Shown here: piece by piece, positions 30,455-43,314 of the stretch | Layout of the letters: each line of letters opens with the position of its first letter | Numbering within the stretch: the first letter of the stretch is position 1 | Assembly: GCF_009730915.1 (NCBI RefSeq) | Contig: NC_052489.1 | Location: 124,001 to 188,000, forward strand | From: Dioscorea cayenensis subsp. rotundata | Lineage: Eukaryota; Streptophyta; Magnoliopsida; Dioscoreales; Dioscoreaceae | Length of the DNA stretch: 64,000 nucleotides | Direction: 5' to 3' | The notes under the pieces: model-generated | The model's input: the letters and a program-made list of their open reading frames with translations, nothing else | What the model was told of the DNA's origin: nothing | Database searches by the model: none | Made by a program: the position numbers and the translations under genes

Positions 30455-31765
30455 TTTTTTTATAAAAAATAAATAAACCACATTCATTAAAAAAACATAA
30501 GATTCAATTCAACTATGGTATGCAATGTTGGAACTTGTACCCTAGGCAGTCGGGTCGTGTGTCCTTCTTTTGGAAAGGGGTGATGAGCTGTCTGCCGGCT
30601 CTTAGAGGTTGTGTTTTGCATGGAGTTAATTCTGGAACGGAGACCCTGTTTTGGAAAGATCGGTGGGTTAATGGCAAGGCACCTATGTACATCTAGCCGG
30701 AGGAATTCAGTAGGACACGGGCGCCCAATGGTACTATAAGTGAGCTCTTGAGCTTCTTTGATACTGCCCCCTTCTCGGCTGATCTTGATATTCAGGCAAT
30801 TAGCACACGTATTAGGGGGTCTGTTGGTTGGGTGGGGGACAGAAAATGGTGGAGACTCACAGGAAATGGAACATTTACTGTGAAATCCTTTTATTATTTC
30901 CTGATTGATGGGGGGGTTCGGTGTCCGGTTACGAGATTCTTCTGGCGTAATCTCTGTCCCAAAAAGATTACTGTCTTCAACTGGCTAGCGTGGAATGATC
31001 GTATTCTCACCCTTGAGAATTTAGAAAAGCGTAGATGCAACAAACTCCCTACGGCTACTTGTGTTTTATGTCATGCTGGCTTGGAAACGGTTGATCATCT
31101 CTTCCTGCATTGTGATTTTACAAAGCAGGTGTGGAGTCATTATGTGGAGATTTTGCGACTCCCGGAACCTCCCAGTTCTTTGAGTTTGATCTGGGGTTCT
31201 TGGAGATATTCAGTTAGACCTGCATGTAGGGATATGGGGGATCTTGTGGTCAAGGCTGTTGTGTGGAATATTTGGATTGCTAGAAATGATTGCATTTTTA
31301 ATGCTACTTGCTTGTCTGCACATGCTCTTATGATTAAAATTGATCGTATGTTATTGGCGTGGTTCTCTACAGTGGCGGAGGGACCTAGAGCGAAGTTGGT
31401 GGAGTCTTGTGATGCCATCCGGCGCAGTCTAGACTTTGCTGGACCTCGGGCGGAGGTGGATAGAGGGGGTCTTCCCCCTAACGAGGATGGAGGAGATATT
31501 CCTTCTGAGGAGACGCAGATGCAATCCACGGGCTAGCTAGTTGCTCTCTCCAGGCTCGTTGTGGTGGCCTGTTTTTCCGTTGTGTTGTCCTGTTTTTCTC
31601 TTTTGGTTCTGTCCCTTTTGGTTTCTTGTGCCACTTCTTGTGGTTTGTTCAGTTTCGCTTTTGTCCTGCGGTTGTTTGTGTGACGCTATGGGGTGCTGTT
31701 TTTTGTACTTCGTTTATGTTTCTTTCTAATTGAAGTGGTTTATCCACCTTTTCAAAAGACAACCA
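30455..31765 (+). mobile_element. LINE ORF2 C-terminal fragment, plus strand (with a small older LINE relic at its left edge)
   Basis: From about 30521 the sequence encodes the ORF2 C-terminus of the second LINE family: SFFWKGVMSCLPALRG, then (after one stop near 30696) KWWRLTGNGTFTVKSFYYFLIDGG, a zinc-binding segment CVLCHAGLETVDHLFLHC, VVWNIWIARND, and a Gly-rich end at 31536. The 3' UTR ends TGAAGTGGTTTATCCACCTTTTC (hairpin motif at 31735-31747), confirming orientation and family. At 30455-30520 a minus-strand relic (AAATAAACCACATTCATTA) precedes it. The frame from 30748 to 31536 is open but is only a transposon remnant. Confidence 0.85.
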
Positions 31766-32213
31766 TATCACTAATACATAAATTTTAAAATAATAAATTT
31801 AAATTTTGTTTGATATGATAATGATAATGATAATGAATTTCGGATTGTAGGTTGGAATTTACTATCAAAACCGGTATCACCATGTGTGGATTCATATTAT
31901 TGTTCAAGTACCACATGCACAATTCACTTTTATTTTTTACAAATGTCCACACATTCATGAATGATGAATTCATTTTATATATATATATATATATAGATAT
32001 ATATAATATTTAAATAAAGAGAATACATGATTATATATAATATAATATTATTTTAAAAATAATATTTTTTTAAAAAAAATTAAAAAATAGATAAATTATA
32101 AATTCATTGCAAGGAAAAGTAATAAATTTTAAACCAATGATTTATATTTATACAAGCATCTTGTTTTCGGTGAAGTCAAGGGGTTTTTCAATATATGTAG
32201 AAAGAATGAGGGG
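31766..32213. other. AT-rich spacer upstream of NDUFA6
   Basis: Holds a (TA)n run (about 31976-31996) and a degenerate LINE 3' end (about 32060-32120, TAGATAAATTATAAATTCATT). Its right end (from about 32150) is homologous to 24205 onward, the promoter side of the duplicated NDUFA6 fragment. Confidence 0.55.
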
Positions 32214-32270
32214 CTATTTGTAAGCTACCCAACCCCGATTAAGGCCAGCCCAAATCCGATTCCGCTTACA

Positions 32271-32273
<3 letters not shown>

Positions 32274-32304
<31 letters not shown>
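32274..32304 (+). repeat. (GA)n microsatellite in the NDUFA6 leader
   Basis: A GA run about 35 bp before the start codon, a common plant 5' UTR feature. The truncated duplicate has only a short GAGAGAG here. Confidence 0.85.
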
Positions 32305-32307
<3 letters not shown>

Positions 32308-32337
32308 CCGGAGAGAAAGAAGACGAAGAGAAGAGGG

Positions 32338-35300
32338 ATGGCGTTCACTATGAGAAGCGTGAAGGTGCCGCCCAACTCTGCGTCTCTGGCCGAAGCCCGA
32401 AGTCGCGTTATTGATTTCTTTAAGAAGTCATGCCGATCGATCCCTGCCATAATGGAGATCTACAATCTCCACGATGTCGTCACGGTCTCCCAGCTCCGCT
32501 CCACCATCTCCTCCGAAATCCGCAAAAACGCCCACCTTTCTAACCCCAAGGTATCCAATCCGTCAAAATTCCATCTTTTGTTCTATTTCTTCCATTTACT
32601 TGTACGTTCTGGGTCGAGTTCATCTATATCTGTCCAGATTGTGTTGTTTATTTTAGAAATCATGAAACTTTCCGAAGTTTTATAGCTAAATTTGAACCAT
32701 TAAGCTTCTTCGGATGAAATCGCAAACATATTTTGAGTAAAGATGGTGCATTGCCGTCAAGTTATGACAGAGCCTTATGACTAATCCTTTTTAACCAGGA
32801 TAACTGGTCCTTATGATGGAATATATTGATTTTCATTCAGTGGTAGGAATCGGTAGATTTGGGTGATTAGGCTGCCATCAACGGTGGTCCATTTATGGTT
32901 GGAATGTTATATAAGCTGATAATGGAATTAAGAACCATGAAATTAATGTGGTCTTGATCCACATTGTTCACCATCTTGCCCAAAGACAGGAAGATCTCAT
33001 GTGGCTCTCACTTTTGAGTGCTGGTCAAATGTGTTGTATTCTTCGTGCTATTTACATGTCTGCCTGCCAAGTACTGTGATTCACCTGGGTTTACTTCAAG
33101 ACACTTAAGTAGCAATACATATTGATAGCAAATAATTATGATAAAGCCTAAATGCTATATTGCTATCATAGAAAATCTAGTAAGATAGGCTATACCATTG
33201 CTGTTGACTGGTAGTTTGTAGTTGCAATCATGACAGTTGTGGTATTTCTATGAACACCAATAATGAGGATCTTCTCGTTCTTGTATGTTTCATGGTTCAA
33301 AGGCAAATAGAAATCATGCCTTCGGCTGTTTTTAATCAAAACAATTCCTTTTTACATCTGTATCCAAAGTTAGGTCGTTGTCCTTCTCTGAGAATGACCC
33401 TTTAGTTCTAAGTTTCTTAGGAGTTTGATGATTCAATACCCAAGGTATTGTATCACTGTGAAATTTTGACTTAGTGTTCATGTACTTGAAGGCTGAATTC
33501 AGTTCTTAATCTAAGTTCATGACTTGAATTGCCAAGTTCAAGAGAATTTGAGAATGCAATCCAGAATCTTAAATCTTAACTTTTCTCGAATTAGGTTGTT
33601 AAGAGTTTAAATAAACAATGTAAGTCAAGTACTGAATTCCACAAGTTGCTTATTAGTTATTAGAACAAATTAAAAATCCTTATGCAGCATCCTTTACAAT
33701 GGGGTTGCTAACTACTAACATGGTGAAAGGAGTGATAAACTTTGATATAAAATTAGTAAAATTTAAATTTGTGATTTATTAAAATTATAGATTTACTGTA
33801 CTATTTACTTGTCACTGCATCACTTACTAGTTCTGAGTCAGCTACACAAGCCACAAGCTAACATTTTCTACTAGGTGATCAGTTATAAAGTTGTCCTTTC
33901 TGATGCTAAGGTATGGGAATATTCTTTTATAAGTTATCTTGTTCTTGACACTTTGTAGACAAGATTTCAACACTTTTCCTACTGCCAATGCAAACTGGGC
34001 AATGGACCATATAGCGTGTTGATCTGAATTTGTAATTACATAAATGCATAAGAAGAATAACCAATCTTTTCAAAGTCTTCCTATATGTGTAAAGGATGTT
34101 TTCAAAGATATGATTGATTATGTTGTTACAATCATCTAGCCTAAGAACTTAATCCTTTTTTCAGGCATCTTGAAACATGTCTCAATGTCTCATTTACTTT
34201 TGTTTTGACGGATTTGAAGCTTTTATAATTGCATTTCCTGAGAATATATTTTGTTAGGAGTTATATCCATATAATTATGTAATGTCAAAGCTTGTCATTG
34301 ATTTCTTAAAAAAAAAAAAATGATCAATGACATGAATTTTTCATTTCCCCTAACTGCTAATATTTTGTCCTGGATCCTTTTTTTTTTTATTTTTTTATTT
34401 TGCATTCTAGTTTTCCAATAATTTTTATTGATATTTTGCCACAGACTATCTAGATTTTGGTTCAGCTACAATTGATCTGGTGGGTTATTTATATCTCTTG
34501 GCTACTAGTAGTTGTGTTATGTTATGTTATATTTAAATGAATTTGCACAGGGGTATTGAATATATACTTCATTGCCTGCTTTAAAAACCAGAGAGGACTG
34601 AATTTGCATAATTTTTTACTTACAATTCATACCTCTTTAACGTGAACTGCATTTGCATCTAACTTTTGGAAATAAACAAGAATACTTGATGGTGTGTCAT
34701 TGTAGTTTGAACCCTTGTTTGCACATTCTTGCATCCAAATCTCCCAATTCATTTACATCTGGCTTTTGTTATATTTTGGAGAAACTATTAGTGGTGTATG
34801 TGTGTCCTCAGTTGCACATTCTTCTTAGGGATGGAATGCATTCAAATACATTAGCTTTGTGGCATCTGTTTATTCATATCTTGGAACCATGATTGCTGAA
34901 ACTTCGTTTCCATAGAAGTCAATCAGAGTTTTGGGAAGGCTAAATTTGAGTTTTTCTAGACCAATTGTGTAGACTAACTTAAGTAAATTTTTCTTCAACC
35001 TCTGTGCCCCTGTACCCTTTCTCTTCCTGGTCCTCCTTTTCCTTCCATGATTGGGAGTGTGAGTGAGTAATATCTTCTAAAAGATTCTTGATGACTCTCC
35101 ATTCTTCTTTCGTTTTGTTTGATGTCATCATGATCATAGATAATGACTTAAAATAGGATGCCATAATGATCGGTGGTTGGTGGGAGTTTTCAGTTATTAA
35201 TGCACCTCCGCAATAGGTGAGATATTAGTAAGCAGTTACCTTAAAGGCAGTGAGGCTTGAGCAAATGCATTTGTAAATGAAAACTTAAGAATATTTGTTG

Positions 35301-35521
35301 TGGGATTGACTTTGTATTTATTTTTCTAAAAACAGGTCATTGACATGCTGCTGTTTAAAGGCATGGAGGAACTGGGCAACATTGTCGAACATGCAAAGCA
35401 GCGACACCACATCATTGGCCAATATGTTGTTGGGCGTGAAGGGCTCATGCAGGATGTGAGCCCGAAAGACCAGGGGGCATCCGAATTTCTTAAGCAGTTT
35501 TACACCAGTAATTATTTCTGA
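32338..35521 (+). CDS. NDUFA6: NADH dehydrogenase 1 alpha subcomplex subunit 6 (complex I B14)
   Basis: Two coding exons: 32338-32550 (ends ...SNPK, donor GTATCC) and 35336-35521 (begins VIDMLLFKGMEELGN, ends NYF and TGA). The intron is 2,785 bp and in phase 0. The product is 132 residues, matching plant B14 (about 133), an accessory LYR-family subunit of mitochondrial respiratory complex I on the matrix side. The N-terminus MAFTMRSVKVPPNSASLAEAR and C-terminal HAKQRHHIIGQYVVGREG are strongly plant-like. The usual LYR tripeptide position reads FFK here, as is typical of plant versions having a Phe-Phe pair. A truncated copy lies at 24205-24630. The long intron holds no recognised gene; a small T/A-run inverted repeat is at about 34288-34330. 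Confidence 0.95.
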
Positions 35522-37262
35522 GCAGGCAGGATTTCGACGGACAGTGTATCTGCGCTTGTGTCTGCCAGTCCTCTGTTTTTCTCTGTAAAACAAGAAATAA
35601 GCATCCCAAAGTATCAAAACCAGTGTTTCTATCTTGTTATGTTATTCTTAGACTGTAGAAACTGGAGCAAAAGAGCAAGAATCTCGTGCATTTCTTGAAC
35701 TAATTTCCTTTGTGATCAGAAGAATTGTTTTAAGTTGAGTTGAAGACTGAAAAATGTTCCAGTGGGTTCCATGCGTTGTTCATCTGGTTTTTGTTGATTC
35801 ATGAATCATGATTATATTAATTACAATTTCAAAGATTAACTCTGTACTAAGGGGAGCTGAGCCGGGTTAATTATCTTAATGAGTTACATATAAGCTAACA
35901 GTAAATTTGCCTTATTTAAAAATAAGGAAAGTGATTTATTTTTGGAACAGATCAAATTATAAGAGGACCTTTATATATAATTTTCACTTGTGGTGAACAT
36001 CACCTTATTTCTAAAGTAAAATAGACAAGAAAATGGAACTGGATGGCCTTCATTTCTTTTTTATAATAGTACTAATTACAATGGCAAAGAAGACAACCGA
36101 AGGTGACTCCAAAACAATGATAAAAGGGTCCATAGATTTCATTTTAATAATAATAATAATAATAATAATGAAAAAAAGACCAGACAACCCAAGGTATAAA
36201 ACAATGACTAGGAGGGAGTCGGGACCGAGGCGGCGGCGAAAAGACCCACGCGGGTGAAAAAGATATCCCCAATCTTAACACGTAATATCAAATCCTTGCT
36301 GGAATTGATAAAATCAATACATAGCAACTTTGGATTACTAAATTAATTGACAAACAAAACAAAATTTGCATTCTGCTACTTAATCCAAATCACATGTCTA
36401 TTACTTTCTAGCATTTCTGGTCCATTCTTTATTCTTTAAGCACGCTTGATAAAATCTCAAATCACTAAACTTCATTCAATATTTTAAAAACACTGATATA
36501 AGCTATGTTGCAATGAGCAATCACAACTTAATGCACCGTATCCGTGACCGGGCCTATGTGATGAGATAAAAACAAGGTCCAACATAATTATAATAATACT
36601 AAAAATTAATTTGGGTTGCATAATGGGGCCACTGATTGCTGGTTGTGCGGCGCATTTACTTGTTGGAACCACCGTCAATATAATTGTCAGGTCTTGTCTT
36701 GCCTTGCTTTTTGCCTTGTCCTCAAGGTTGGAAAAAAATATTCCCAGAAGGAGAAGGCGCACATTACATACAGTTATGTTCCTCAGGTCAGTTTGGCCAA
36801 CTCCCACCATCCAACAACTACTTCCCACCATTTTTTTTTTATTCAAACCATCTTCTTCCACATTTTTTTTTCATTTTCCATTTTCTTTTTGAATTTCCAT
36901 TGCTTGTAAGACCAGAATTTGTGAGTTGCTGTTTATTGTTGAAGTTTGGAAGGAGTTTCTGGGTGATAAAACACAATTTCGATTGTTTTCGTGTTTCGTT
37001 TGATGTGTCCATTCTCAACCACTTGTATGATTATTATTATTATTATTTGGAGTAACTTCATTTTATGCTGTCTGTCCTGACACAGTTGCAGCTTCTGTTC
37101 ACCAACTTTCCAACCCACTTCCCAACAATACATATTATTTAGTACCCATCTTCTCTTTATTAACTACCAGTGCAATGTTCCTTCGTATATCAACTGGAAC
37201 TGGAACTGGAACTGGAAAGTTGAGCTTGCATTTGCTATAGTTAATCACCAAGCATTACTAGT
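35522..37262. other. Intergenic region between NDUFA6 and the F-box gene
   Basis: No convincing gene. It contains the NDUFA6 3' UTR (to about 35,750), a (TAA)n run near 36150-36170, a short GC-rich patch (about 36210-36255), and the likely promoter and leader of the F-box gene from about 36,600. Near 37195 a GGAACT unit is repeated several times. Confidence 0.5.
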
Positions 37263-37848
37263 ATGTTGGCTTTCTTAGTTTCATTTCTGCCCTTCTTGTT
37301 CCTCCTCTCCAGCCCTCTGCCTCTGAAGCCTTTGCCTTCATGGGTGAATGAGCTCAGGTTGGTGTTCTTCCTGTTTTGGCAAGAACTCATATACTACTCC
37401 TTCCAAGGGTTGAGGAATTATGCTGAGGATATGCCCAGCAACCTTATCAATATGTTTGCAGTGCGACCTTCCACTGCTAGAATTACTGCCCATGTGGAGG
37501 AAATGCAAGAGAGGACAATATTGGATTTGCCTGAACTGGCTTTGGACTGCATCTTGGAGAAACTGTCACCTGTTGGGCTGTGTAACATGGCTGGTGTCTG
37601 CCATGCTCTCAGGGATAGGTGTGCAAGTGACCATCTCTGGAAGAGACACATGAGGGAAAAGTGGGACAGAGTGTTTGCCTTTACAGCAAATAAAGATTTA
37701 AGCTTGAATTTACCTTCAAGGAGAGTGGAAGCTAGTGATAAAGAGAAGAGTCTTGCTCAACCAGAGGGTTACATTGGATCCCTGTCTCATCTCTGGCCTC
37801 TATCCTGGTTCAAACCAAGGACTGATGATGGTGGTAACAACAAGTCTC

Positions 37849-37879
<31 letters not shown>

Positions 37880-39451
37880 TACTGCTCTGCCCGTTGATTC
37901 AATCATGTCCTGCTATTTGGCTCTTCAAAGTGGCAGGATTTGGTTCCCTGCACAGGTTTACAACCGTGAGGTATATGATTCTTTCATCATCCATGCTCCA
38001 TTTGTTTTCCATCTTACCATTCTTGTTCAATGTGCTTGATTTATTTTAATTTCAATTCCCCATTTTTTTGTTATCTACCTCTCACCAGTAATACATTGTT
38101 TATGTAGAATGGCAGTGTGGGGTTTTTGCTGTCATGTTATGATGCAGAACTCAGTTATGACTCGAGGACAGATTCGTTCTATGCAAGGTATATAAACACT
38201 TGTTCCTTGGTAGAAATTTTTATACCCCCTTAAGAAGAAATCAGCCAAGTGAGAATATGATCAAGCATATTAATTAAAGATCTGAATGGCTGGTATGGAA
38301 ATCAGGAGCTGGATATGTTTGCTAACTCTTTAGTAGCTTCTTGCTGCTCAGGTATCCACCTCATGGAATAAGGACAACAAATATAGAGGATGGAGTGAAA
38401 TGGGACAGAATTAGAGTATCACCAGTTGATACTTCTGCGCATGATCTTCATGTGTCCGATTGTTTGAATGACTTGCACCCTGGTGATCATATTGAGATTC
38501 AATGGAGAAAAAGCAAAGAATATCCATATGGTATGAACTAATAGACAGTATATTGATGTTTCTATACTTTTTTTTTTTTTTACTGATTTAATTGCCATCA
38601 CTTGTAATGTCTACTCTTCACCAATTCTTGATATTATTATGGTGCTAAATTTTGAACTTATAATTCAAATATTTTTGGCAGGTTGGTGGTATGGAGTTGT
38701 TGGCCATTTGGCTTCATGCAATGGAAATAAGCATTTTTGCCACTGTCACGATAATGGTAAGGAACAAAATACATTGGCTTCATGTTATTTCTCCTTTGTG
38801 ACAATTTGCGTATGTAACTAAACATAACACTTGCTGCATAATTGTTATTCCTTCAAGTTTGATATTTTGAATTACTAGACAAATCCACATTGCCTTTTAT
38901 ACCTGAGTATTATCAGAGAGGTTAAGAATTTGCTAATGTTTTTCATGTCTTCTAACCATCTGATTTCATCCTCATCTCTGTTTAATAGTAAAATTGTTGT
39001 TTAATGAAATAAGATATGTGTCAGGCTTTGTTTATGCACCAGTTGGCATAATAACCACAGGAGCAACATAACCTTTTGATCTCATCTTTGAGCACAGTTG
39101 ATAGTGAATATCATAATGTTTTATGATCAATATATTTGTGAACGGGTTCCATTTTATTGAGTAGAAGAATTATAATCATCCAATTGTGAAGCATGCTTTA
39201 CTGCAAGCTCTTATGTTGCAATGGCACTCCTATGTGATATATATGCTCCTCATCTCTTCACAGAAAGCATCATATTAGAATTCAACCAATACACTCCCAG
39301 TTCAAGATGGAGGCAGGTTGCCATAGACAGAAAAGATCATCGGGAATTTGGGAATGAAACCAATGGATTCTATGGAGGAATTAGGAAACTACATAGCAAG
39401 GACGAGATCTCCGCATGGAGGAGTATGTGGCCCACCAAGACATTAGAATAG
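37263..39451 (+). CDS. F-box protein (At2g26850-like)
   Basis: Five coding exons: 37263-37970, 38108-38187, 38352-38530, 38682-38756 and 39264-39451. All have GT-AG borders and join in frame to 409 residues ending KTLE. Residues 1-50 are hydrophobic ([17 protein letters not shown]...), a feature I recall for this plant F-box group. The F-box is at about 86-130 ([28 protein letters not shown]). F-box proteins bring substrates to SCF ubiquitin ligases through SKP1; the substrate is unknown. A Ser run at about 195-204 comes from a TCT repeat (37852-37879). The C-terminal part ([36 protein letters not shown]) is the conserved domain of this subfamily. The homology call is from memory of Arabidopsis At2g26850/At2g32560. 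Confidence 0.88.
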
Positions 39452-40871
39452 ATCTTGTCTCTAGTTCATTGCTTGGTATCAGCATTCCTCTATGTTGTCT
39501 GAGTTGCTAGTGCCAAGTATCAAAAGTTTGATCGGTTTGTGTTGACCCAACACGGTTTAATGCACAATTGTACATAATCCATAGATTAATTTTGATTGAT
39601 GTTTTGAGATTGAGGGGACATGTAGTGATTTTATATCATCGCTCATCGCTGCCACCTCCTTTATTTTTTTATGAGATTGTATAGAAAGTTGTTGCTTGGT
39701 TCCTTGTTGGAATAATGTCATAGAACTTGTCACACATTTATATATGGCAGATAGATGGATGAACTTGTGAAAATTTCAAGATGGAAATGACAACTTTATC
39801 ACTCACTGATGTACACTCTGTTCTTGTACTCTTTGATTTTCACCAATATTGAGCATGATTTATGGACTTCACCTTAAAACTAAAGTGTATAACTGGTGCT
39901 CATTTTTTATGCAGTTCAACTTAGCTTTATCAGTTATCAAGTTTTTGTTTGTTATGTTGGACATGTTAGTCTCCAGAAATGAAACATTGATGATCATCTG
40001 AAAAATTTTATATACTGATGCCAGAGTCACAATGTTTGTCAAGTGCAATATATAATACCCGTTGTGGCCTATGGGTTATAACATATTCGAGCAACTTAAT
40101 ACCATGATGAAGATATGGATTTTATCTTTTTCTTTTTATACTCAATTCTCTGTATCATTTCAGAGTTGAATTTTAGGATGAAACACATGTGATTGATTAA
40201 CAATTTATTCCAAAAAGAGTTCCAATTGGAATCATGGCGACTAAACAACAATCAATAATTCGTTTTGTTCATTTGAAAACTGAAAAACTGAATACTTGTT
40301 TGAGGAAAGCAGAACAATACATGAGGATCTGTTTTGTTTATTGTTACAGAAAGTCATACAACAAAGTAAATGTTAGAATAAATGTGAAATATATCAAACC
40401 ATAGTAGCAGATTGGCTCAGGCATTGATGGTGGCAAGTGGATAATAGTAGATCATTAAGAGATCCAAAATTTAAGATGAGGTCAAGTGGCAGCAGAGAAT
40501 CTAAAAGCAGATGGTCTGCATGTGCTTGGCAGCTGCTTGAAGGACCATTCCCTGTTCATGCTGCCTCTGTTTTCATTTCTCATTATTACATCAGACAAAC
40601 ACATCCTGCTTCAACATCCAGAGCTGAAAAGTCTCTCTTCTTACCTTAAAACATCTTCAAATCTAAACAACAAAAGATATACAGTCCTTAAATTTTCGCC
40701 AGTCATACTAACCATCCCATGGTTTGTTATTGTTTTAAAACGAAGAATGTTTAGAAGGAGGTTGTAACACAAATTAAGCACCATTACATTACTAGTAGAA
40801 ACATTAACTGATTCTAGATAATGGAAGATTAACCACAACAAAACTAAAGTTACTGAAGTTGCAGAGGATGA
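39452..40871. other. Intergenic region
   Basis: 3' flanks of the F-box gene and of the convergent gene at 40872-41708. No RNA gene, repeat or ORF that I can support. Confidence 0.5.
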
Positions 40872-41708
40872 TCACTCAAGAGAAATCGAAGCATTCCTGA
40901 AACAACCAAAGAGATTTGAACATGGAAGACTAGTTTGTCTGCCAAGATAACCTGATGATGCATCATCTCTATTGATCTTCTTCTTAACTTGTGGTTTTCC
41001 TAATCTGTTATGATGAACAAGAAGTCTCCCAGTTGACTCATATTTCTTCTTCTTCATGGTAGAAACTATAATTCTGACTTGGTCCTTAACCAACCTCAAT
41101 CCATTCCTTGCTTTTGATTCAATAACTGATCCAATGATCTTCATTTTCCTCGGCATATTGTTGAAGTTGAGAGGCAGCATTTGTTGGTTATATGATCTCC
41201 ATTCTTCTCTGCTGGTTATAAATGGTTGATCCATTGACATGGTTCTACAATGATGATGATGATGATGACGATGAGGTTGTGAGCATCTCCATGGCATGTC
41301 CTCTTTCTTAACCAACTCAGCTGCAGCCATAAAAGGATCAACATCCTTCTTCAAGGTAAGGCTGGAGAAGCCCCACCTTAGCACTGAACCTTGTGTTTTA
41401 TATGAAGAAGCACAAGGCCTTGGAATTTGAAGACGGGGCGGGAGAGGGAGCAGATGACCTTCTTGAAAGAGCTCATCAGCACAAGCCATCATCTCTGAAG
41501 GTTGATGATCATGATCATGACCATTTGCATGATCATAGTTTTCTTCACTTGCCATCTTGTCGAAGCTGAGACTGGTTATCAACTCAAAACTGTTGAATTG
41601 CAATGATGATGATGATGATGATGATGTTGTAGATGATGATGATGATGAGTTGCTCATTGTTGTGCTCAACTTGGATTCACAAGAAGCAACAAATTCTGAA
41701 ATTCTCAT
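40872..41708 (-). CDS. Uncharacterised plant protein with LLPLPPRL motif (paralogue A)
   Basis: 278 residues, single exon, starting MRISEFVASCESKL. Ser-rich (residues about 18-36) and His-rich (HRHHHHHHC) tracts come from trinucleotide repeats. A central ADELFQEGHLLPLPPRLQ segment and DPFMAAAELVKKED are followed by a basic C-terminal half (PRKMKIIGSVIESKARNGLRLVKDQVR) and a Cys-containing end. The motif ADELF..G.LLPL..PPR resembles plant membrane-associated kinase regulator-like proteins, but this is tentative. It shares LLPLPPRL and DPF-AA-E with the protein at 48627-49379. No signal peptide or membrane segment. Function unknown. Confidence 0.75.
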   Translation of the reverse strand: MRISEFVASCESKLSTTMSNSSSSSSTTSSSSSSSLQFNSFELITSLSFDKMASEENYDHANGHDHDHQPSEMMACADELFQEGHLLPLPPRLQIPRPCASSYKTQGSVLRWGFSSLTLKKDVDPFMAAAELVKKEDMPWRCSQPHRHHHHHHCRTMSMDQPFITSREEWRSYNQQMLPLNFNNMPRKMKIIGSVIESKARNGLRLVKDQVRIIVSTMKKKKYESTGRLLVHHNRLGKPQVKKKINRDDASSGYLGRQTSLPCSNLFGCFRNASISLE

Positions 41709-42490
41709 TCTTGTTGTTGGACTTGTTGGAAAGCTGTTCTACTGTTATATACTGATGTCATGAAAACACAGGGACATGTTAATATGTTTAATTTGTAAGT
41801 TGAAGCATTGATGTATAGTTATGGCGGGAGACAAAGGTGGGTCCAAGAGACATATGTAAGGTGGCAGAGGAAAGCAGAGGGGATAAGTTTGCATGTCTTT
41901 CACGGCATTACTTTTTTGTTAATTGATTGGGAAAGTGTTAAGTGTTAACAAGATACAACTGTATATGAGGTCACAAACCATTTGTACAAGTTAAAATTTT
42001 CAAGGTTGATTAGCTCTTGACTAAGTCTCACTCAACAAGCATTCAATTAAATGCTTGTTTTTCTGTCTCTTCTTTTTAAAATATCAATATCTATTTCATG
42101 AAGTCTTGCATGAGAGCGACTGGTCAAGTCTGCTGCTTAATTAAGAGGTCATCACCAAGTCTTGTTCTTGTTTTTGTTTCAATATTTTTATCTATTGACA
42201 AATTCCTACTATTTCCTGGTTGATGTACCTCCATTTGTAGTCATTCCCACACATATTATTGGTTGCCTTCTTTTTTACTTCAAGGATCATAATACCAATA
42301 TAACATCAAGGAAACCAGGGAAAAAGCTACTTACAAAAAAGAAAACACTATGGTTCATCCATTCAGAATAAGATGAAAACAATTCCAATCATCTATCTAA
42401 CTTCTATTGCAATTAGACCACAAAATCCTTATGGATGAACACAAAATGTGTGTGTATATATATTTATATATTTGATTATTAAGATTTAAC
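41709..42490. other. Intergenic region
   Basis: Presumed promoter of paralogue A on its right side. Nothing else recognised. Confidence 0.45.
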
Positions 42491-43064
42491 TTAGAACTTG
42501 TTTGGATTGGCTTGAAAAAAAAATGCTTTTTTTTTTCAATTTAGTAGAAGCATTTTTTTTTAAAAAAAATCCTTCTCATAAGTTAAGTGTTTCTCTATAT
42601 TTTATGTTTGGATAAGTTAATACAAAAGCACTTTTATATGTTTAAAGTTGTTTGGATGTGCATTCTGAAAATAACTTTTTCAATGTCAAATTATTAAAAT
42701 GAGCGTTCATTGAGTTACTAAATACCTCGACTATTATGTATTGAAAATGTAGTAATTGCTATTAATAATGATAATAACAACACTAATAATAATAATAATA
42801 ATAATAATAATAGGGTTGTGAAAAGATTGGGGAAATTCTTTATTTCATAAGGTTAACATAGTAATTTCATAACCCAAAACAGCTTCTGAATCAGAGCACC
42901 ACATGACCCGTTTCTTAAAAAAAAAACAGTATTTCAGTTTATTTTTTCAACTTCTGCTTCTTTAAAAAAAAATCAATACAAATATGTTTTTCTTAACCCA
43001 GAAGTACTTAATTTATAAAAAAACACTTCTAGGCTTTTCGGAAGCCAATCCAAATAAATCCTAA
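42491..43064. mobile_element. MITE with TTAG...CTAA ends
   Basis: About 574 bp. The left end TTAGAACTTGTTTGGATTGG and right end CCAATCCAAATAAATCCTAA are imperfect inverted copies. The interior is AT-rich with poly(A)/(T) blocks and a (TAA)n run (about 42783-42812). No ORF. It is likely the same superfamily as the MITE at 25207-25639 (shared TTTGGATTGG end and AAGCACTTTT-like inner text). Confidence 0.72.
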
Positions 43065-43314
43065 AACAAGACAGCTAATTTGACTATACAGATGATCAAA
43101 TACAAAGCATTTCAACTTTTTTAGCATATCAAACTCAAGGAAAATCAAATTATCATCTTTAATGAAAAGCAAGCCCAAAATCTTCACTGTTCCACTCATC
43201 TGAGAGCTTAAAAATATATTGATTTCTTATTATTCTTTTTTTTTTCTTTTTTTTTCTTTTTTTTTTTGGCTATTGTTCACAAATAGACCTCTTAATCCTC
43301 TAAGTCTATTGGCT

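Noticed and set aside
30748-31536. Stand-alone 262-residue gene
   Set aside because: It is the C-terminus of a LINE ORF2, with a stop just upstream and a LINE 3' UTR just downstream.
34288-34330. Possible microRNA hairpin in the NDUFA6 intron
   Set aside because: The arms (about 8 bp around an A run) are far too short.
36484-37055. Small overlapping ORFs upstream of the F-box gene
   Set aside because: Overlap on both strands, low complexity, no family resemblance.
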